Assembly: GCF_009469595.2 (NCBI RefSeq)
Contig: NZ_SSXV01000010.1
Location: 1 to 64,000, forward strand
Source of the DNA: Thauera sp. 2A1
GTDB lineage: Bacteria > Pseudomonadota > Gammaproteobacteria > Burkholderiales > Rhodocyclaceae
Reading direction: 5' to 3'
Length of the DNA: 64,000 nt
Part shown: positions 8,839 through 17,781 of the stretch, piece after piece
Position numbering within the stretch: the first letter of the stretch is position 1
Layout: each line of letters starts with the position of its first letter
The notes under the pieces: model-generated
What the model was told of the DNA's origin: nothing
The model's input: the letters and a program-made list of their open reading frames with translations, nothing else
Databases searched by the model: none
Program-made: the position numbers and the translations under genes

Positions 8839-9107
8839 CGTTGAAGCACATGGACTGCCGCCCGGGCTGCGCCGCCTGCTGCATCGCGCCTTCGATCTCG
8901 TCGGCCATACCGGGCATGCCGCAGGGCAAGCCGGCGGGCGTGCGCTGCATCCAGCTCGACGAACACGATCGCTGCAAGCTGTTCGGGGATGCGCGCCGAC
9001 CAGCCGTTTGCGGCAGTCTGCAACCTTCGGCCGAGATGTGCGGCGACAGCCGCGAGGCGGCGATGATGTGGCTGACGCGGCTCGAGCGGCTGACGAACAG
9101 CGATTGA
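8835..9107 (+). CDS. YkgJ-like cysteine-cluster protein (UPF0153)
   Basis: A 90-residue protein with the family's cysteine arrangement: CRPGCAACC near the N terminus, then Cys at [22 protein letters not shown] and MCGDS. It belongs to the putative zinc- or iron-binding cluster family. The start at 8835 overlaps the DUF2478 stop codon; an ATG five codons further on is also possible. Molecular function is not known. Pairing with the DUF2478 gene suggests a shared metal-related job, which is inference. Confidence 0.8.
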   Translation: MTLKHMDCRPGCAACCIAPSISSAIPGMPQGKPAGVRCIQLDEHDRCKLFGDARRPAVCGSLQPSAEMCGDSREAAMMWLTRLERLTNSD

Positions 9108-9124
9108 CCGTGACTCGGCAGGTC

Positions 9125-9256
9125 TGGCGGCGGGGGATGTGCGGAGCAGGCGAGGACTGTCCGAGCACCGAGCGCAGCGAGGTCGCCCGTTTTCGTGATC
9201 TCCGCTGCGCCTTGGCCGCGTAGCGGCAGCCGGACGGAGCGCATCCCCCGCCGCCA
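9125..9256. repeat. 132-bp element bounded by perfect 15-bp inverted repeats
   Basis: TGGCGGCGGGGGATG at 9125-9139 is repeated exactly inverted at 9242-9256. The 102-bp interior holds a smaller inverted pair (GCGCAGCG 9172-9179 with CGCTGCGC 9203-9210) and could fold further. It contains no gene and lies between the YkgJ-like gene and uppP. It looks like a dispersed REP/MITE-type intergenic element, but no second copy occurs in this window, so that label is inference. Confidence 0.55.
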
Positions 9257-9330
9257 CACCGGATTCGAAGCACGCATCCGACTGACCGTAAAGCGCAACT
9301 GCATTCGCCGCAGCGCAACACCGCCGCAGC

Positions 9331-9336
9331 TATAAT
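9331..9336 (+). promoter_or_regulatory. -10 element upstream of uppP
   Basis: A perfect TATAAT, 30 bases before the uppP start. No good -35 hexamer is visible at 16-18 bases upstream, so strength or an activator cannot be judged. It gives a normal short 5' leader. Confidence 0.5.
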
Positions 9337-9366
9337 CGTCGCCTTTTCCGCCCAGCCCTTCGCCGC

Positions 9367-10191
9367 ATGGACCTCTCTCTCCTCCTGATCGCGCTCGTCC
9401 TCGGCATCGTCGAAGGCCTGACCGAATTCCTGCCGATCTCCTCGACCGGCCACCTGATCATCCTCGGCGACCTGCTCGGCTACAACGACGATGCCAGCAA
9501 AGTGTTCAAGATCGTCATCCAGCTCGCCGCGATCCTCGCCGTGTGCTGGGACTACCGCGAGCGCCTGCTCAAGGTCGTGGTCGACCTGCCGCGCGAACCG
9601 GGCGCACGGCGATTCGTCGGCCTGCTGATCGTCGGCTTCCTGCCCGCAGCCGTGCTCGGCCTGATGTTCCACTCCATCATCAAGGGCGTGCTGTTCAACC
9701 CGATCACCGTCGCCACGGCGCTGATCATTGGCGGCCTCATCATCCTGTACGTGGAAAAGCGCAGCTATCACCCGCGCGTCACCTCGGTCGACGGCCTGGG
9801 CTGGGGTGATGCGCTGAAGGTGGGTTTCGCCCAAGCGCTGGCGATGATCCCGGGCACTTCGCGCTCGGGCGCCACCATCATCGGCGGCATGATCTTCGGC
9901 CTGTCGCGCAAGACGGCGGCGGAGTTCTCGTTCTTCCTCGCCATCCCGACGATGTTCGCCGCCACCGCTTACGACCTGTACAAGAACTGGTCGCTGCTGC
10001 ACGCGGCAGACCTGCCGGTGTTCGCAGTCGGCTTCGTCGCCTCCTTCGTCGCCGCGATGTGGGCGATCAAGGGCTTCATCCGCTTCATTTCCAACCACAC
10101 CTTCATCGCCTTCGCCTGGTATCGCATTGCCTTCGGCATCGTCGTGCTGGCGACCTGGAAGCTGGGGATGGTCGACTGGAGCACGCCATGA
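9367..10191 (+). CDS. uppP: Undecaprenyl-diphosphatase UppP (BacA)
   Basis: This inner-membrane phosphatase converts undecaprenyl diphosphate to the monophosphate, recycling the lipid carrier for peptidoglycan and other envelope polymers; extra copies give bacitracin resistance. The 274-residue product has both family signatures, [15 protein letters not shown] (about 17-31) and [10 protein letters not shown], and about seven to eight hydrophobic segments. Length is normal. The stop overlaps the next start (ATGA), and four genes follow in tight succession. Confidence 0.96.
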   Translation: MDLSLLLIALVLGIVEGLTEFLPISSTGHLIILGDLLGYNDDASKVFKIVIQLAAILAVCWDYRERLLKVVVDLPREPGARRFVGLLIVGFLPAAVLGLMFHSIIKGVLFNPITVATALIIGGLIILYVEKRSYHPRVTSVDGLGWGDALKVGFAQALAMIPGTSRSGATIIGGMIFGLSRKTAAEFSFFLAIPTMFAATAYDLYKNWSLLHAADLPVFAVGFVASFVAAMWAIKGFIRFISNHTFIAFAWYRIAFGIVVLATWKLGMVDWSTP

Positions 10192-10772
10192 TCATCTATC
10201 TGCACGGTTTCCGCTCCGCGCCGGCATCGATCAAGGCACAGTCGCTCAAGCATCACATGGAAGAGCGCGGCCTCGGTCACGCTTTCTGGTGCGAGCAGTT
10301 GCCGGCCTCGCCGCAGGCCGCCATCGCGCTGGTGGAGGCGCAGCTCGCGCGCTGCAGGGCGCAAGGCATCGACGCGACGCTGGTCGGCAGCTCGCTGGGC
10401 GGCTACTACGCCACCTGGCTCGCCGAACGCCACGACCTGCGCGCGGCGCTGGTGAATCCGGCGATCGTCGCGCCGCTGGAGCTGGGCGCCTACGTCGGCG
10501 AACAGACCAACATGTATACGGGCGAAACCTTCCGCTTCACCGAGACGCACATCGCCGAGCTGCGCGCGCTCGAGGTACCCGCCATCACCCGGCCGGAACG
10601 CTACTGGCTGCTGGTGGAGACCGGCGACGAAGTGCTCGATTACCGCCACGCGGTAGCGAAGTATGCGGGCGCACGGCACACCGTCTTGGAAGGCGGCGAC
10701 CACAGCTTCACGCGGTGGACGGATTACCTCGACGACCTGATCCGCTTTGCCGGCCTGGCTCCGGCAGCATGA
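10188..10772 (+). CDS. YqiA-like alpha/beta-hydrolase esterase
   Basis: A 194-residue small hydrolase beginning [13 protein letters not shown], with nucleophile elbow GSSLGG, a late aspartate in ETGDEVLDY and a catalytic His in GGDHSF, the order seen in YqiA-type esterases. Soluble, with no signal peptide; natural substrate unknown. It overlaps uppP and the following methyltransferase by four bases each, so expression is probably coupled to uppP. Confidence 0.85.
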   Translation: MIIYLHGFRSAPASIKAQSLKHHMEERGLGHAFWCEQLPASPQAAIALVEAQLARCRAQGIDATLVGSSLGGYYATWLAERHDLRAALVNPAIVAPLELGAYVGEQTNMYTGETFRFTETHIAELRALEVPAITRPERYWLLVETGDEVLDYRHAVAKYAGARHTVLEGGDHSFTRWTDYLDDLIRFAGLAPAA

Positions 10773-11623
10773 GCGACGAGGCCACTCCCGGATTCGACCC
10801 CCGCCGCTTCAAGGCGCTGGAGCGCGCGGGCTTCAACCGCATCGCCGCGCGCTACGCCGACGGCGCGCACCTTCGCGCTGAACTCGCCGACGCGCTGCTG
10901 GCTGCCGCCGGCCTGGCACCGGGCCAGCGCGTGCTCGATCTCGCGAGTGGCCCCGGCCTGCTCGCGCTGCGCGCCGCTGCGCTCGTCCAGCCCGAGGGCG
11001 AAGTGCTGGCCACCGACATCGCCGAAGGCATGCTGGCCGAAGGCGCGCGCCGCCATCCGCACGCCAGCGGACTGCACTTCGCCGCGGCCGACGCGGAGCA
11101 CCTGTGCCTGGCCGATGGCAGTGTCGATCGCGTGCTGGCCGGGCTGGCACTGTTCATGTTCCCGCATCCGGAACAGGCGCTCGCCGAGATCCGCCGCGTC
11201 CTCGCACCGGGCGGCAGCGTCACACTGTCGGTCTGGGCCGAGCGCGATGCCGTGCCGCTGATCGCATGCGCGCAGGCCTGCATCGCCCGCCTTCTGCCCG
11301 CGCCGAAAGTGGCGCGCCCCTCGGTGTTCCGCTTCGGCGCACCCGAGGTGCTCGAGGCCCTGCTGCGCCAGGCCGGCTTCGACACCGTGCATATCCAGGC
11401 GTGCGACTTCACCTGCCGCTTCGACAGCGCGGAGGATTACTGGCAGGCCTTCCTCGACCTCGCCGGCGGCGCGGCCGAATCGCTCGCCCGCCTGCCGGAA
11501 GCGACCCAGCAGGCGCTGCGCGCAGAAGTGGGCGCGGAGCTGGAGTCGTTTCGCAGCGGTAACGGCGCCGGCTACACGCTACCCGCGCGCGCGCTGGTAG
11601 CGACCGCACGGCGTGCGCCTTGA
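10769..11623 (+). CDS. Class I SAM-dependent methyltransferase (UbiE-like)
   Basis: 284 residues with motif I VLDLASGPGLLAL, an acidic post-motif ATDIAEGML, and RRVLAPGGSVTLSVW after it, the layout of the UbiE/Methyltransf_11 group that methylates small molecules. A substrate cannot be read from sequence. It overlaps the esterase gene and runs into rarD. A dedicated ubiquinone or menaquinone role is not supported by neighbours. Confidence 0.8.
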   Translation: MSDEATPGFDPRRFKALERAGFNRIAARYADGAHLRAELADALLAAAGLAPGQRVLDLASGPGLLALRAAALVQPEGEVLATDIAEGMLAEGARRHPHASGLHFAAADAEHLCLADGSVDRVLAGLALFMFPHPEQALAEIRRVLAPGGSVTLSVWAERDAVPLIACAQACIARLLPAPKVARPSVFRFGAPEVLEALLRQAGFDTVHIQACDFTCRFDSAEDYWQAFLDLAGGAAESLARLPEATQQALRAEVGAELESFRSGNGAGYTLPARALVATARRAP

Positions 11624-11634
11624 GCCCGGGCCGC

Positions 11635-12543
11635 ATGACGACCGACCCCGCCGCCTCCCCGCAGACCCGCCACGGAGCCCTCGCCGCACTCACCGCCTTC
11701 ATCGTCTGGGGCCTGTCGCCGCTGTACTTCCGCGCCGTCGGCAGCGTGCCGCCGTTCGAGATCGTCGCCCATCGGGTGCTGTGGTCGGTAGTCTTCCTCG
11801 CCGGGCTGCTCGCGCTGGTGCCGGCCACCGGCGGTTTCCGTGGCATCTGGGCAATCCGGCGGCAGCCGCGCCTGCTCGGCCTGCTGGCGCTGACCGCGAT
11901 GCTGACCGGCAGCAACTGGCTCGTCTTCCTGTGGGCGATCGACGCCGGACGCCTGATCGAGGCCAGCCTGGGCTACTTCATCAATCCGCTGGTGAGCGTG
12001 CTGCTGGGCTGGCTGTTCCTCGGCGAGCGCCTGCGCCCGCTGCAGCGCGCGGCGCTCGCGGTGGCAACGGCCGGCGTGGCCTGGCGCGTATGGCAGGTCG
12101 GCAGCGCGCCGTGGATTCCGCTGTTTCTCGCCGGCACGTTCGGTGTCTACGGCCTGCTGCGCAAGCGTGCACCGGTAGAGGCGATCGGTGGCCTGTTCAT
12201 CGAGACGGTGGTGACGGCGCCGCTGGCCATCGCCTGGCTGGCGTGGCTGACCCACAGCGGCCAGCTCGTGTTCGGTTCGTCGCTCTATATCGACACCCTG
12301 CTGCCGCTGGCCGGTGTGCTGACTGCGGTACCGCTGGCGCTGTTCGCAGTGGGCGCCAAACGCCTGCCGCTCGCCACCGTCGGTTTCCTGCAGTTCATCG
12401 CGCCCAGCCTGAACTTCATGCTCGCGGTGCTGGTGTTCCGCGAACCCTTCGACAGTGGGCAACTGATCGGCTTCGTGCTGATCTGGGTCGCGCTCGCGAT
12501 CTACTCGGTGGACATGGCGCGCGTGGCGCGGCGCGGGACCTGA
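11635..12543 (+). CDS. rarD: EamA-family transporter RarD
   Basis: About ten transmembrane segments in 302 residues, starting HGALAALTAFIVWGLSPLYFR. The internal signatures are SNWLVFLWAI and SLGYFINPLVSVLLGW, which mark RarD within the drug/metabolite transporter superfamily. RarD proteins were linked to chloramphenicol sensitivity, but their substrate is unsettled. An alternative TTG start at 11620 overlaps the preceding stop; the ATG at 11635 is chosen by homology. Confidence 0.85.
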   Translation: MTTDPAASPQTRHGALAALTAFIVWGLSPLYFRAVGSVPPFEIVAHRVLWSVVFLAGLLALVPATGGFRGIWAIRRQPRLLGLLALTAMLTGSNWLVFLWAIDAGRLIEASLGYFINPLVSVLLGWLFLGERLRPLQRAALAVATAGVAWRVWQVGSAPWIPLFLAGTFGVYGLLRKRAPVEAIGGLFIETVVTAPLAIAWLAWLTHSGQLVFGSSLYIDTLLPLAGVLTAVPLALFAVGAKRLPLATVGFLQFIAPSLNFMLAVLVFREPFDSGQLIGFVLIWVALAIYSVDMARVARRGT

Positions 12544-12631
12544 ACCCGGCCAAAGTGCGGGCAGGGGACAAACCGAAACTTCGGCAGGCATCCGAATCCA
12601 GTAAACTACTGGACTTGCTTTTCACTGGCGG

Positions 12632-14536
12632 ATGCCGATGTTCGTGCTTTTCGAAGAGGACGGTGCCTTCAAGGCCGGAACCATCCTCGCTGACAACGAT
12701 GCCACGCTGCAGGTGGAGACGACCCACGGCAAGCGGGTCAAGCTCAAGCGCGCGAACGTGCTGCTCAACTTCCGTGAGCCCGCTCCTGCAGACCTGCTGA
12801 CGCGCGCCGAGACCGGCGCCGAGGAACTGGACCTCGAGTTCCTGTGGGAAGTCTGCGGCGACGAGGAATTCGGCTTCGCCGAATTCGCTGCCGATTACCA
12901 CGGCCACCCTCCCTCCGCGGTGGAGGCGGCCACCGTGCTGCTGCGCCTGCATTCGGCGCCGATCTGGTTCCACCGCAAGGGCAAGGGGCGCTTTCGCAAG
13001 GCGCCGGCCGACATCCTGCAGGCGGCCCTCGCCGGCCTGGAAAAGAAGAAGCAGCAGGCTGCCGCCATCGAGCACATGCGCGCCGAACTGGTCGACGGCC
13101 GCATGCCGCCGGAACTTGCTTCGCTGCTGCCGCAAGCCTTGTACCGGCCCGACCGCAACCGCCTCGAGATCAAGGCGCTGGAAGCCGCCTGTGTGGACAG
13201 CGGGCTGTCCGCCCCGCGCCTGCTGCTGAAGTGTGGTGCGCTGGCCTCGAGCTACGACTTCCACTACAACCGCTTCCTGTTCGATCAATTCCCCGACGGG
13301 CCAGCCTTCCCCGCCTACGAGCTGCCGGTGGAACCCAGTGACCTGCCGCGCGCCGACGTGGTCGCGTTCTCCATCGACGACGCCTCGACCACCGAGATCG
13401 ACGACGCCTTCTCGGTGACGCCGCGCCCCGACGGCGGCTGGCGCATCGGCATCCACATTGCCGCGCCGGCGCTGGGCTTCGCGCGCGGCTCCTCGCTCGA
13501 CGCGATCGCGCGCCAGCGGCTTTCCACGGTGTATATGCCGGGCAACAAGATCACCATGCTGCCGGACGAGGTGGTGTACGCCTTCACCCTCGCCGAAGGC
13601 CGCGACTGCCCGGCGGTGTCGCTGTACCTCGACGTCACGCCCGGGCTCGCCATCGTCGGCGAGGAGTCGCGCGTCGAGCGCGTGCCCATCGTCGCCAACC
13701 TGCGCCACCACGACATCGAGCCGGTGTTCAACGACCGCACGGTGCTGGAAGGCGGCCCCGAATTCCGCTGGAAGCGCGAGCTCACCGTGCTGTGGGATCT
13801 GGCCACGGTGCTCGAGGCGGGCCGCGGCAAGGCCGCCGGCAACGAGGACCGCGTCGATTATAGCTTCAGCGTGGACTGGACGCAGCACACTGCCGACGGC
13901 CCGGGCCACATCAGCATCGGCCGGCGCCTGCGCGGCTCGCCGATGGACAAGCTGGTGGCCGAGCTGATGATCCACGCCAACGCGACCTGGGGCAAGCTGC
14001 TCGACGAGGCCGGCGTGCCCGGCCTGTATCGCGCGCAGGGTGGCGGCAAGGTGCGCATGACCACCGTCGCTGCGCCGCATGAAGGTCTGGGCGTGGACTG
14101 CTACGCCTGGTCGAGCTCGCCGCTGCGCCGCTACGTGGATCTGGTGAACCAGTGGCAGATCATCTCGGTGCTGCGCGGCGACGAGCCGGCCTTCGCACCG
14201 CGCTCGGCCGAGCTGATGGCCGCGCTGCGCGACTTCGAACTCACCTACGCCGAGTACGCCGAGTTCCAGCGCCAGATGGAGCGCTACTGGTGCGTGCGCT
14301 GGCTGCGCCAGCACGGCCTCGGCCCGGTCGAAGCCACCGTGCTGCGCGAGAACGTGGTTCGGCTGACGCAGGTCCCCCTCGTGTTCAAGGTGCCGTCGAT
14401 GCCGCTGCAGATGCCGGGCAGCCAGGTGAGGCTGAACGTCGAGCGCACCGACCTGTTCGACGTGGACGTGGAGGCGCGCTTCGTGCAGATCCTGTCCGAG
14501 CCGCAGGCACCGGCCGAATCGGACTACGTCGGCTGA
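12632..14536 (+). CDS. RNase II-like 3'-5' exoribonuclease (RNB domain)
   Basis: 634 residues with an N-terminal OB-like region, a winged-helix part, the RNB catalytic domain (about 240-520) and a C-terminal S1-like region. The metal site reads SIDDASTTEIDD: D249, D257 and D258 match E. coli RNase II D201, D209 and D210, but the position of D207 is E255. The RNB signature SSPLRRYVDLVNQ is intact. An RNase II/R-type mRNA decay role is likely; the Asp-to-Glu change seems a feature of this subfamily rather than damage. Two short inverted repeats precede the gene (12573-12584 and 12597-12613). Confidence 0.88.
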   Translation: MPMFVLFEEDGAFKAGTILADNDATLQVETTHGKRVKLKRANVLLNFREPAPADLLTRAETGAEELDLEFLWEVCGDEEFGFAEFAADYHGHPPSAVEAATVLLRLHSAPIWFHRKGKGRFRKAPADILQAALAGLEKKKQQAAAIEHMRAELVDGRMPPELASLLPQALYRPDRNRLEIKALEAACVDSGLSAPRLLLKCGALASSYDFHYNRFLFDQFPDGPAFPAYELPVEPSDLPRADVVAFSIDDASTTEIDDAFSVTPRPDGGWRIGIHIAAPALGFARGSSLDAIARQRLSTVYMPGNKITMLPDEVVYAFTLAEGRDCPAVSLYLDVTPGLAIVGEESRVERVPIVANLRHHDIEPVFNDRTVLEGGPEFRWKRELTVLWDLATVLEAGRGKAAGNEDRVDYSFSVDWTQHTADGPGHISIGRRLRGSPMDKLVAELMIHANATWGKLLDEAGVPGLYRAQGGGKVRMTTVAAPHEGLGVDCYAWSSSPLRRYVDLVNQWQIISVLRGDEPAFAPRSAELMAALRDFELTYAEYAEFQRQMERYWCVRWLRQHGLGPVEATVLRENVVRLTQVPLVFKVPSMPLQMPGSQVRLNVERTDLFDVDVEARFVQILSEPQAPAESDYVG

Positions 14537-14543
14537 CCGCAGC

Positions 14544-15446
14544 ATGCGCGTGGCCACGCCCGCCCTCCCATCGCCGCTCAGCCGTGCGGACGCCGGTGCG
14601 CGGCACCGCGTCCGCCGGCGGCTGCGCATCGCCCTGGCGATCTCGCTCGCGCTGCACGCGCTGGTGCTGAGCCTGCAATTCCGCCTGCCCGACCCCAAGC
14701 CGGTGCACGATCGCGGACTGGAGGTGGTGCTGGTGAACGCCCGCCATGCGAAGGCGCCGGACAAGGCCGACGTGCTGGCCCAGGCCAACCTTGCCGGCGG
14801 CGGCATCAGCGAGCAGAAGGTACGCCCGAAGTCGCCGCTGCCGCCACAGAACGCGCGCCGCGAGGGCGATGCGCTGGTCGAGCAGAAGCGCCGCCAGCCG
14901 CAGCCCGAGGTGGCGCAGCAGCAGGTGCTGACACGCAGCAAGGCCGCCACCGCGGTCGCCAGCCGGCCGCAGCAGACGGAGCAGCCCGCACCGACGGCCG
15001 CCGTCAGCGGCCTCGACCTGCTCGACAGCGCTGCCGCCGTCGCCCGCCTGGAGGCGCAGATCGACCGCAACCTCGAGGAGCTCGGGCGGCGTCCGCGCAC
15101 CCAGTTCATCGGTGCGCGCGCACGTGAATACCGCTTCGCCCAATACGTCGAGGACTGGCGCCAGAAGGTGGAGCGCATCGGCACGCTCAACTACCCCGAG
15201 GCGGCGCGCGGCAAGCTGTACGGCAGCCTGCTGCTGTCGGTCACGATCCGCGCCGACGGCTCGGTGGAACGCGTCGGCGTGCATCGAAGTTCCGGGCACA
15301 AGGTGCTGGACGAGGCGGCGATGCGCATCGTCAAGATGGCCGCGCCCTACGCGCCCTTTCCGCCCGAGATCCGGCGCGACACCGACATGATCGAGATCAC
15401 GCGCACATGGACCTTCACCAACGCCGACGAGGTGCGGGCGAATTGA
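14544..15446 (+). CDS. tonB: TonB-type energy transducer
   Basis: 300 residues: a basic cytoplasmic N terminus, one transmembrane helix (about 28-46) with the TonB Ser-xxx-His spacing in SLALHALVL, a Gln/Pro/Lys-rich periplasmic linker, and a C-terminal TonB domain (about 210-300; YPEAARGKLYGSLLLSVTIRADG form split here by position). It should pass proton-motive energy from ExbB-ExbD to outer-membrane receptors, but no exbB or exbD is adjacent. It starts seven bases after the RNase gene. A TonB-dependent receptor lies 2.3 kb downstream on the other strand. Confidence 0.85.
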   Translation: MRVATPALPSPLSRADAGARHRVRRRLRIALAISLALHALVLSLQFRLPDPKPVHDRGLEVVLVNARHAKAPDKADVLAQANLAGGGISEQKVRPKSPLPPQNARREGDALVEQKRRQPQPEVAQQQVLTRSKAATAVASRPQQTEQPAPTAAVSGLDLLDSAAAVARLEAQIDRNLEELGRRPRTQFIGARAREYRFAQYVEDWRQKVERIGTLNYPEAARGKLYGSLLLSVTIRADGSVERVGVHRSSGHKVLDEAAMRIVKMAAPYAPFPPEIRRDTDMIEITRTWTFTNADEVRAN

Positions 15447-15477
15447 GCCGGTACGGCGCGCGCGACGGGGCACGGCC

Positions 15478-16170
15478 ATGAGCGTGGCGCTGCGCTGGAT
15501 CGGCCGTGCGCTGGTGATCGCGCTGGCGCTGCTGATCGTGTGGCAGATCGTGCTGCTGACCCAGGTCATCTGGTGGAGCCGCTTCGACCCGGCGAGCACC
15601 AGCTTCATGCGGCTGCGGCTGGCGGAGCTGCGCGAGAAGGATCCCGGCGCCACGCTGCGCCACCAGTGGGTCGCCTACGAGCAGATCTCGGTGCATCTGA
15701 AGCGTGCAGTGATCGCTGCCGAAGACGACAGCTTCGTCGACCACGAGGGCTTCGACTGGGAGGGCATCGAGCGCGCGCTGGAAAAGAATGAGAAGAAGGG
15801 CCGCGCAGTGGCCGGCGGTTCGACCATCAGCCAGCAACTGGCCAAGAACCTCTTCCTGTCGCCGTCGCGCAGCTACCTGCGCAAGGCACAGGAGGCGGTC
15901 ATCACGGTGATGATCGAACAGTTGTGGAGCAAGCGGCGCATCCTCGAGGTGTATCTCAACGTCGTCGAGTGGGGCGAAGGCATCTTCGGCGCCGAGGCGG
16001 CGGCGCGGCGCTACTACGGCGTTCCCGCAAGCCGCCTGGGCCCGTCCGAGGCGGCACGGCTGGCGGTGATGCTGCCCAATCCGCGGCGCTACGAGCGCAG
16101 TTTCGGGCCGCGCCTTGCAGCCCATGCAGAGCGCATCCGACGCCGCATGGCCTATTCGCAGGTGCCTTGA
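15478..16170 (+). CDS. mtgA: Monofunctional peptidoglycan glycosyltransferase MtgA
   Basis: A GT51 enzyme that polymerises lipid II into glycan strands at the inner membrane. 230 residues with one N-terminal membrane helix (about 8-28), the catalytic glutamate in AEDDSF (E82), and the GGSTISQQLAKNLFL motif. No transpeptidase domain, as expected. It follows tonB by 31 bases. In several Burkholderiales, as I recall, aroE sits between these two genes; it is not here. Confidence 0.95.
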   Translation: MSVALRWIGRALVIALALLIVWQIVLLTQVIWWSRFDPASTSFMRLRLAELREKDPGATLRHQWVAYEQISVHLKRAVIAAEDDSFVDHEGFDWEGIERALEKNEKKGRAVAGGSTISQQLAKNLFLSPSRSYLRKAQEAVITVMIEQLWSKRRILEVYLNVVEWGEGIFGAEAAARRYYGVPASRLGPSEAARLAVMLPNPRRYERSFGPRLAAHAERIRRRMAYSQVP

Positions 16171-16212
16171 GGCACGAGGTGCCGGGGGCGAGGCGCCCGG
16201 TCGGGCATTTTT
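16171..16212 (+). terminator. Possible terminator after mtgA
   Basis: Nested GC-rich inverted repeats (GGCAC-GAG-GTGCC at 16171-16183, then a GGGGCG/CGCCC-type stem) end in a TTTTT run at 16208-16212. The stems are imperfect and compete with each other, so this is a weak call. Confidence 0.4.
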
Positions 16213-16256
16213 CGCGCCGTAACACGATCGGGGTCGCGTGCGCGGGGGCGAGTCCG

Positions 16257-16262
16257 TAGAAT
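16257..16262 (+). promoter_or_regulatory. -10 element upstream of mgtE
   Basis: TAGAAT, 34 bases before the mgtE start and after the possible mtgA terminator, which suggests mgtE has its own promoter. No convincing -35 is visible. I see no M-box-like magnesium riboswitch: the leader is too short. Confidence 0.4.
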
Positions 16263-16296
16263 CCCGGCTTTCCGCCTTCCGCCGGCCTTTTGCGCG

Positions 16297-17739
16297 ATGA
16301 CCGAGCACGACGATCACCACCCTGACGACGTCCAGCAGCACCTGCGCGAAGTGCAGGAGCTGCTCGCGCGGCAGAAGGTCGTCGAAGAGCTTGTCCATCG
16401 CCAGGACATGCCGCGCCACGAGCTGGTCGAGAACCTCGTGCACAAGCAGCACGAGGTCGGCCTGCGCGCCAAGCTGGACGCACTGCACCCGGCCGACATT
16501 GCCTACATCCTGGAGGCGCTGCCGCTCGACGAGCGCCTGTACGTCTGGGAGCTGGTCAAGGCCGAGCGCGACGGCGAGATCCTGCTCGAAGTCTCGGATG
16601 CGGTCCGCGAATCGCTGATCGAGACGATGGCCCCGGAAGAGCTGAAGGCGGCGGCGGAAACGCTGGACGCCGACGAGCTCGCCGACCTCGCGCCCGACCT
16701 GCCGCCCGAAGTCATCCAGGACGTCTTCCAGTCGCTCGACAGCGAAGGGCGCGAGCAACTGCGCGCGGCGATGTCCTACCCCGAGGATTCGGTCGGCGCG
16801 CTGATGGACTTCGACATGGTGACCGTGCGCGAGGACGTCAGCCTCGAGGTCGTGCTGCGCTACCTGCGCCTGTTCGACGACCTGCCCGACCACACCGACA
16901 AGCTCTTCGTCATCGACCGCGACGAGCATCTGAAGGGCATCCTGACGCTGGAATCATTGCTCATCACCGATCCCGAAACCTCGGTCGCCGACGTGATGCG
17001 CCGCGAACCGGTGATCAGCTTCACGCCGGAAGACGACGCCGGCGAAGCCGCCCAGGCCTTCGAGCGCTACGACCTGGTGTCGGCGCCGGTGATCGACAAG
17101 GACAAGCGCCTGATCGGCCGCCTCACCGTGGCCGACGTGGTGGACTACATCCGCGAGGAATCCGAGGCCGAAATCCTGAGCCACGCCGGCCTGCGCGAGG
17201 AAGAAGACATCTTCGCCTCGGTGTGGGACTCGGTGAAGAACCGCTGGGCCTGGCTGGCGGTGAACCTCGTCACCGCCTTCGTCGCGTCGCGCGTGATCGG
17301 CATGTTCGAGGGCTCGATCGAGAAGCTCGTCGCGCTCGCCGCGCTGATGCCCATCGTCGCCGGCATCGGCGGCAACTCGGGCAACCAGACCATCACCATG
17401 ATCGTACGCGCGATCGCGATGGGCCAGGTCGAACCCTCGGCGATGCAGCGCCTGCTGAAGAAGGAACTGAGCGTGGCGCTGGTGAACGGCCTGATCTGGG
17501 GCGGCATGCTGGGCATCATCGCGTGGTCGCTGTACGGCAGCGGCTCGCTCGGGCTGGTGATGACGGCGGCGATGACGCTCAACCTGCTGCTCGCCGCCAG
17601 CGCCGGCGTGCTGATCCCGATGCTGCGCCAGCGCCTGGGCGCCGACCCGGCGATCGGCGGCTCGGTGATGATCACCGCGCTCACCGACTCCGGCGGTTTC
17701 TTCATCTTCCTTGGCTTGGCGACGCTTTTCCTGCTGTGA
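16297..17739 (+). CDS. mgtE: Magnesium transporter MgtE
   Basis: A homodimeric Mg2+ channel in the inner membrane. 480 residues: an acidic N domain with the IAYILEALPLDER-type superhelix, two CBS domains (about 155-285), and five transmembrane helices (about 315-480) with the pore signature GGNSGNQT. The cytosolic part gates the channel with Mg2+ bound to acidic residues. It stands between mtgA and the convergent TonB-dependent receptor. Confidence 0.95.
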   Translation: MTEHDDHHPDDVQQHLREVQELLARQKVVEELVHRQDMPRHELVENLVHKQHEVGLRAKLDALHPADIAYILEALPLDERLYVWELVKAERDGEILLEVSDAVRESLIETMAPEELKAAAETLDADELADLAPDLPPEVIQDVFQSLDSEGREQLRAAMSYPEDSVGALMDFDMVTVREDVSLEVVLRYLRLFDDLPDHTDKLFVIDRDEHLKGILTLESLLITDPETSVADVMRREPVISFTPEDDAGEAAQAFERYDLVSAPVIDKDKRLIGRLTVADVVDYIREESEAEILSHAGLREEEDIFASVWDSVKNRWAWLAVNLVTAFVASRVIGMFEGSIEKLVALAALMPIVAGIGGNSGNQTITMIVRAIAMGQVEPSAMQRLLKKELSVALVNGLIWGGMLGIIAWSLYGSGSLGLVMTAAMTLNLLLAASAGVLIPMLRQRLGADPAIGGSVMITALTDSGGFFIFLGLATLFLL

Positions 17740-17781
17740 ACGCGGCGGCGCCCTCCGCGCTTCCGCTGCGCTTGCGCCAGC

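Noticed and set aside
9008..9223. A 71-codon plus-strand frame ending inside the inverted-repeat element
   Set aside because: It overlaps the YkgJ-like gene in another frame and runs into repeat sequence; likely a spurious ORF.
12416..15190. A minus-strand open frame of about 920 codons across the RNase II-like and tonB genes
   Set aside because: Low-complexity Arg/His/Gln-rich translation without motifs; the plus strand carries clearly homologous genes.
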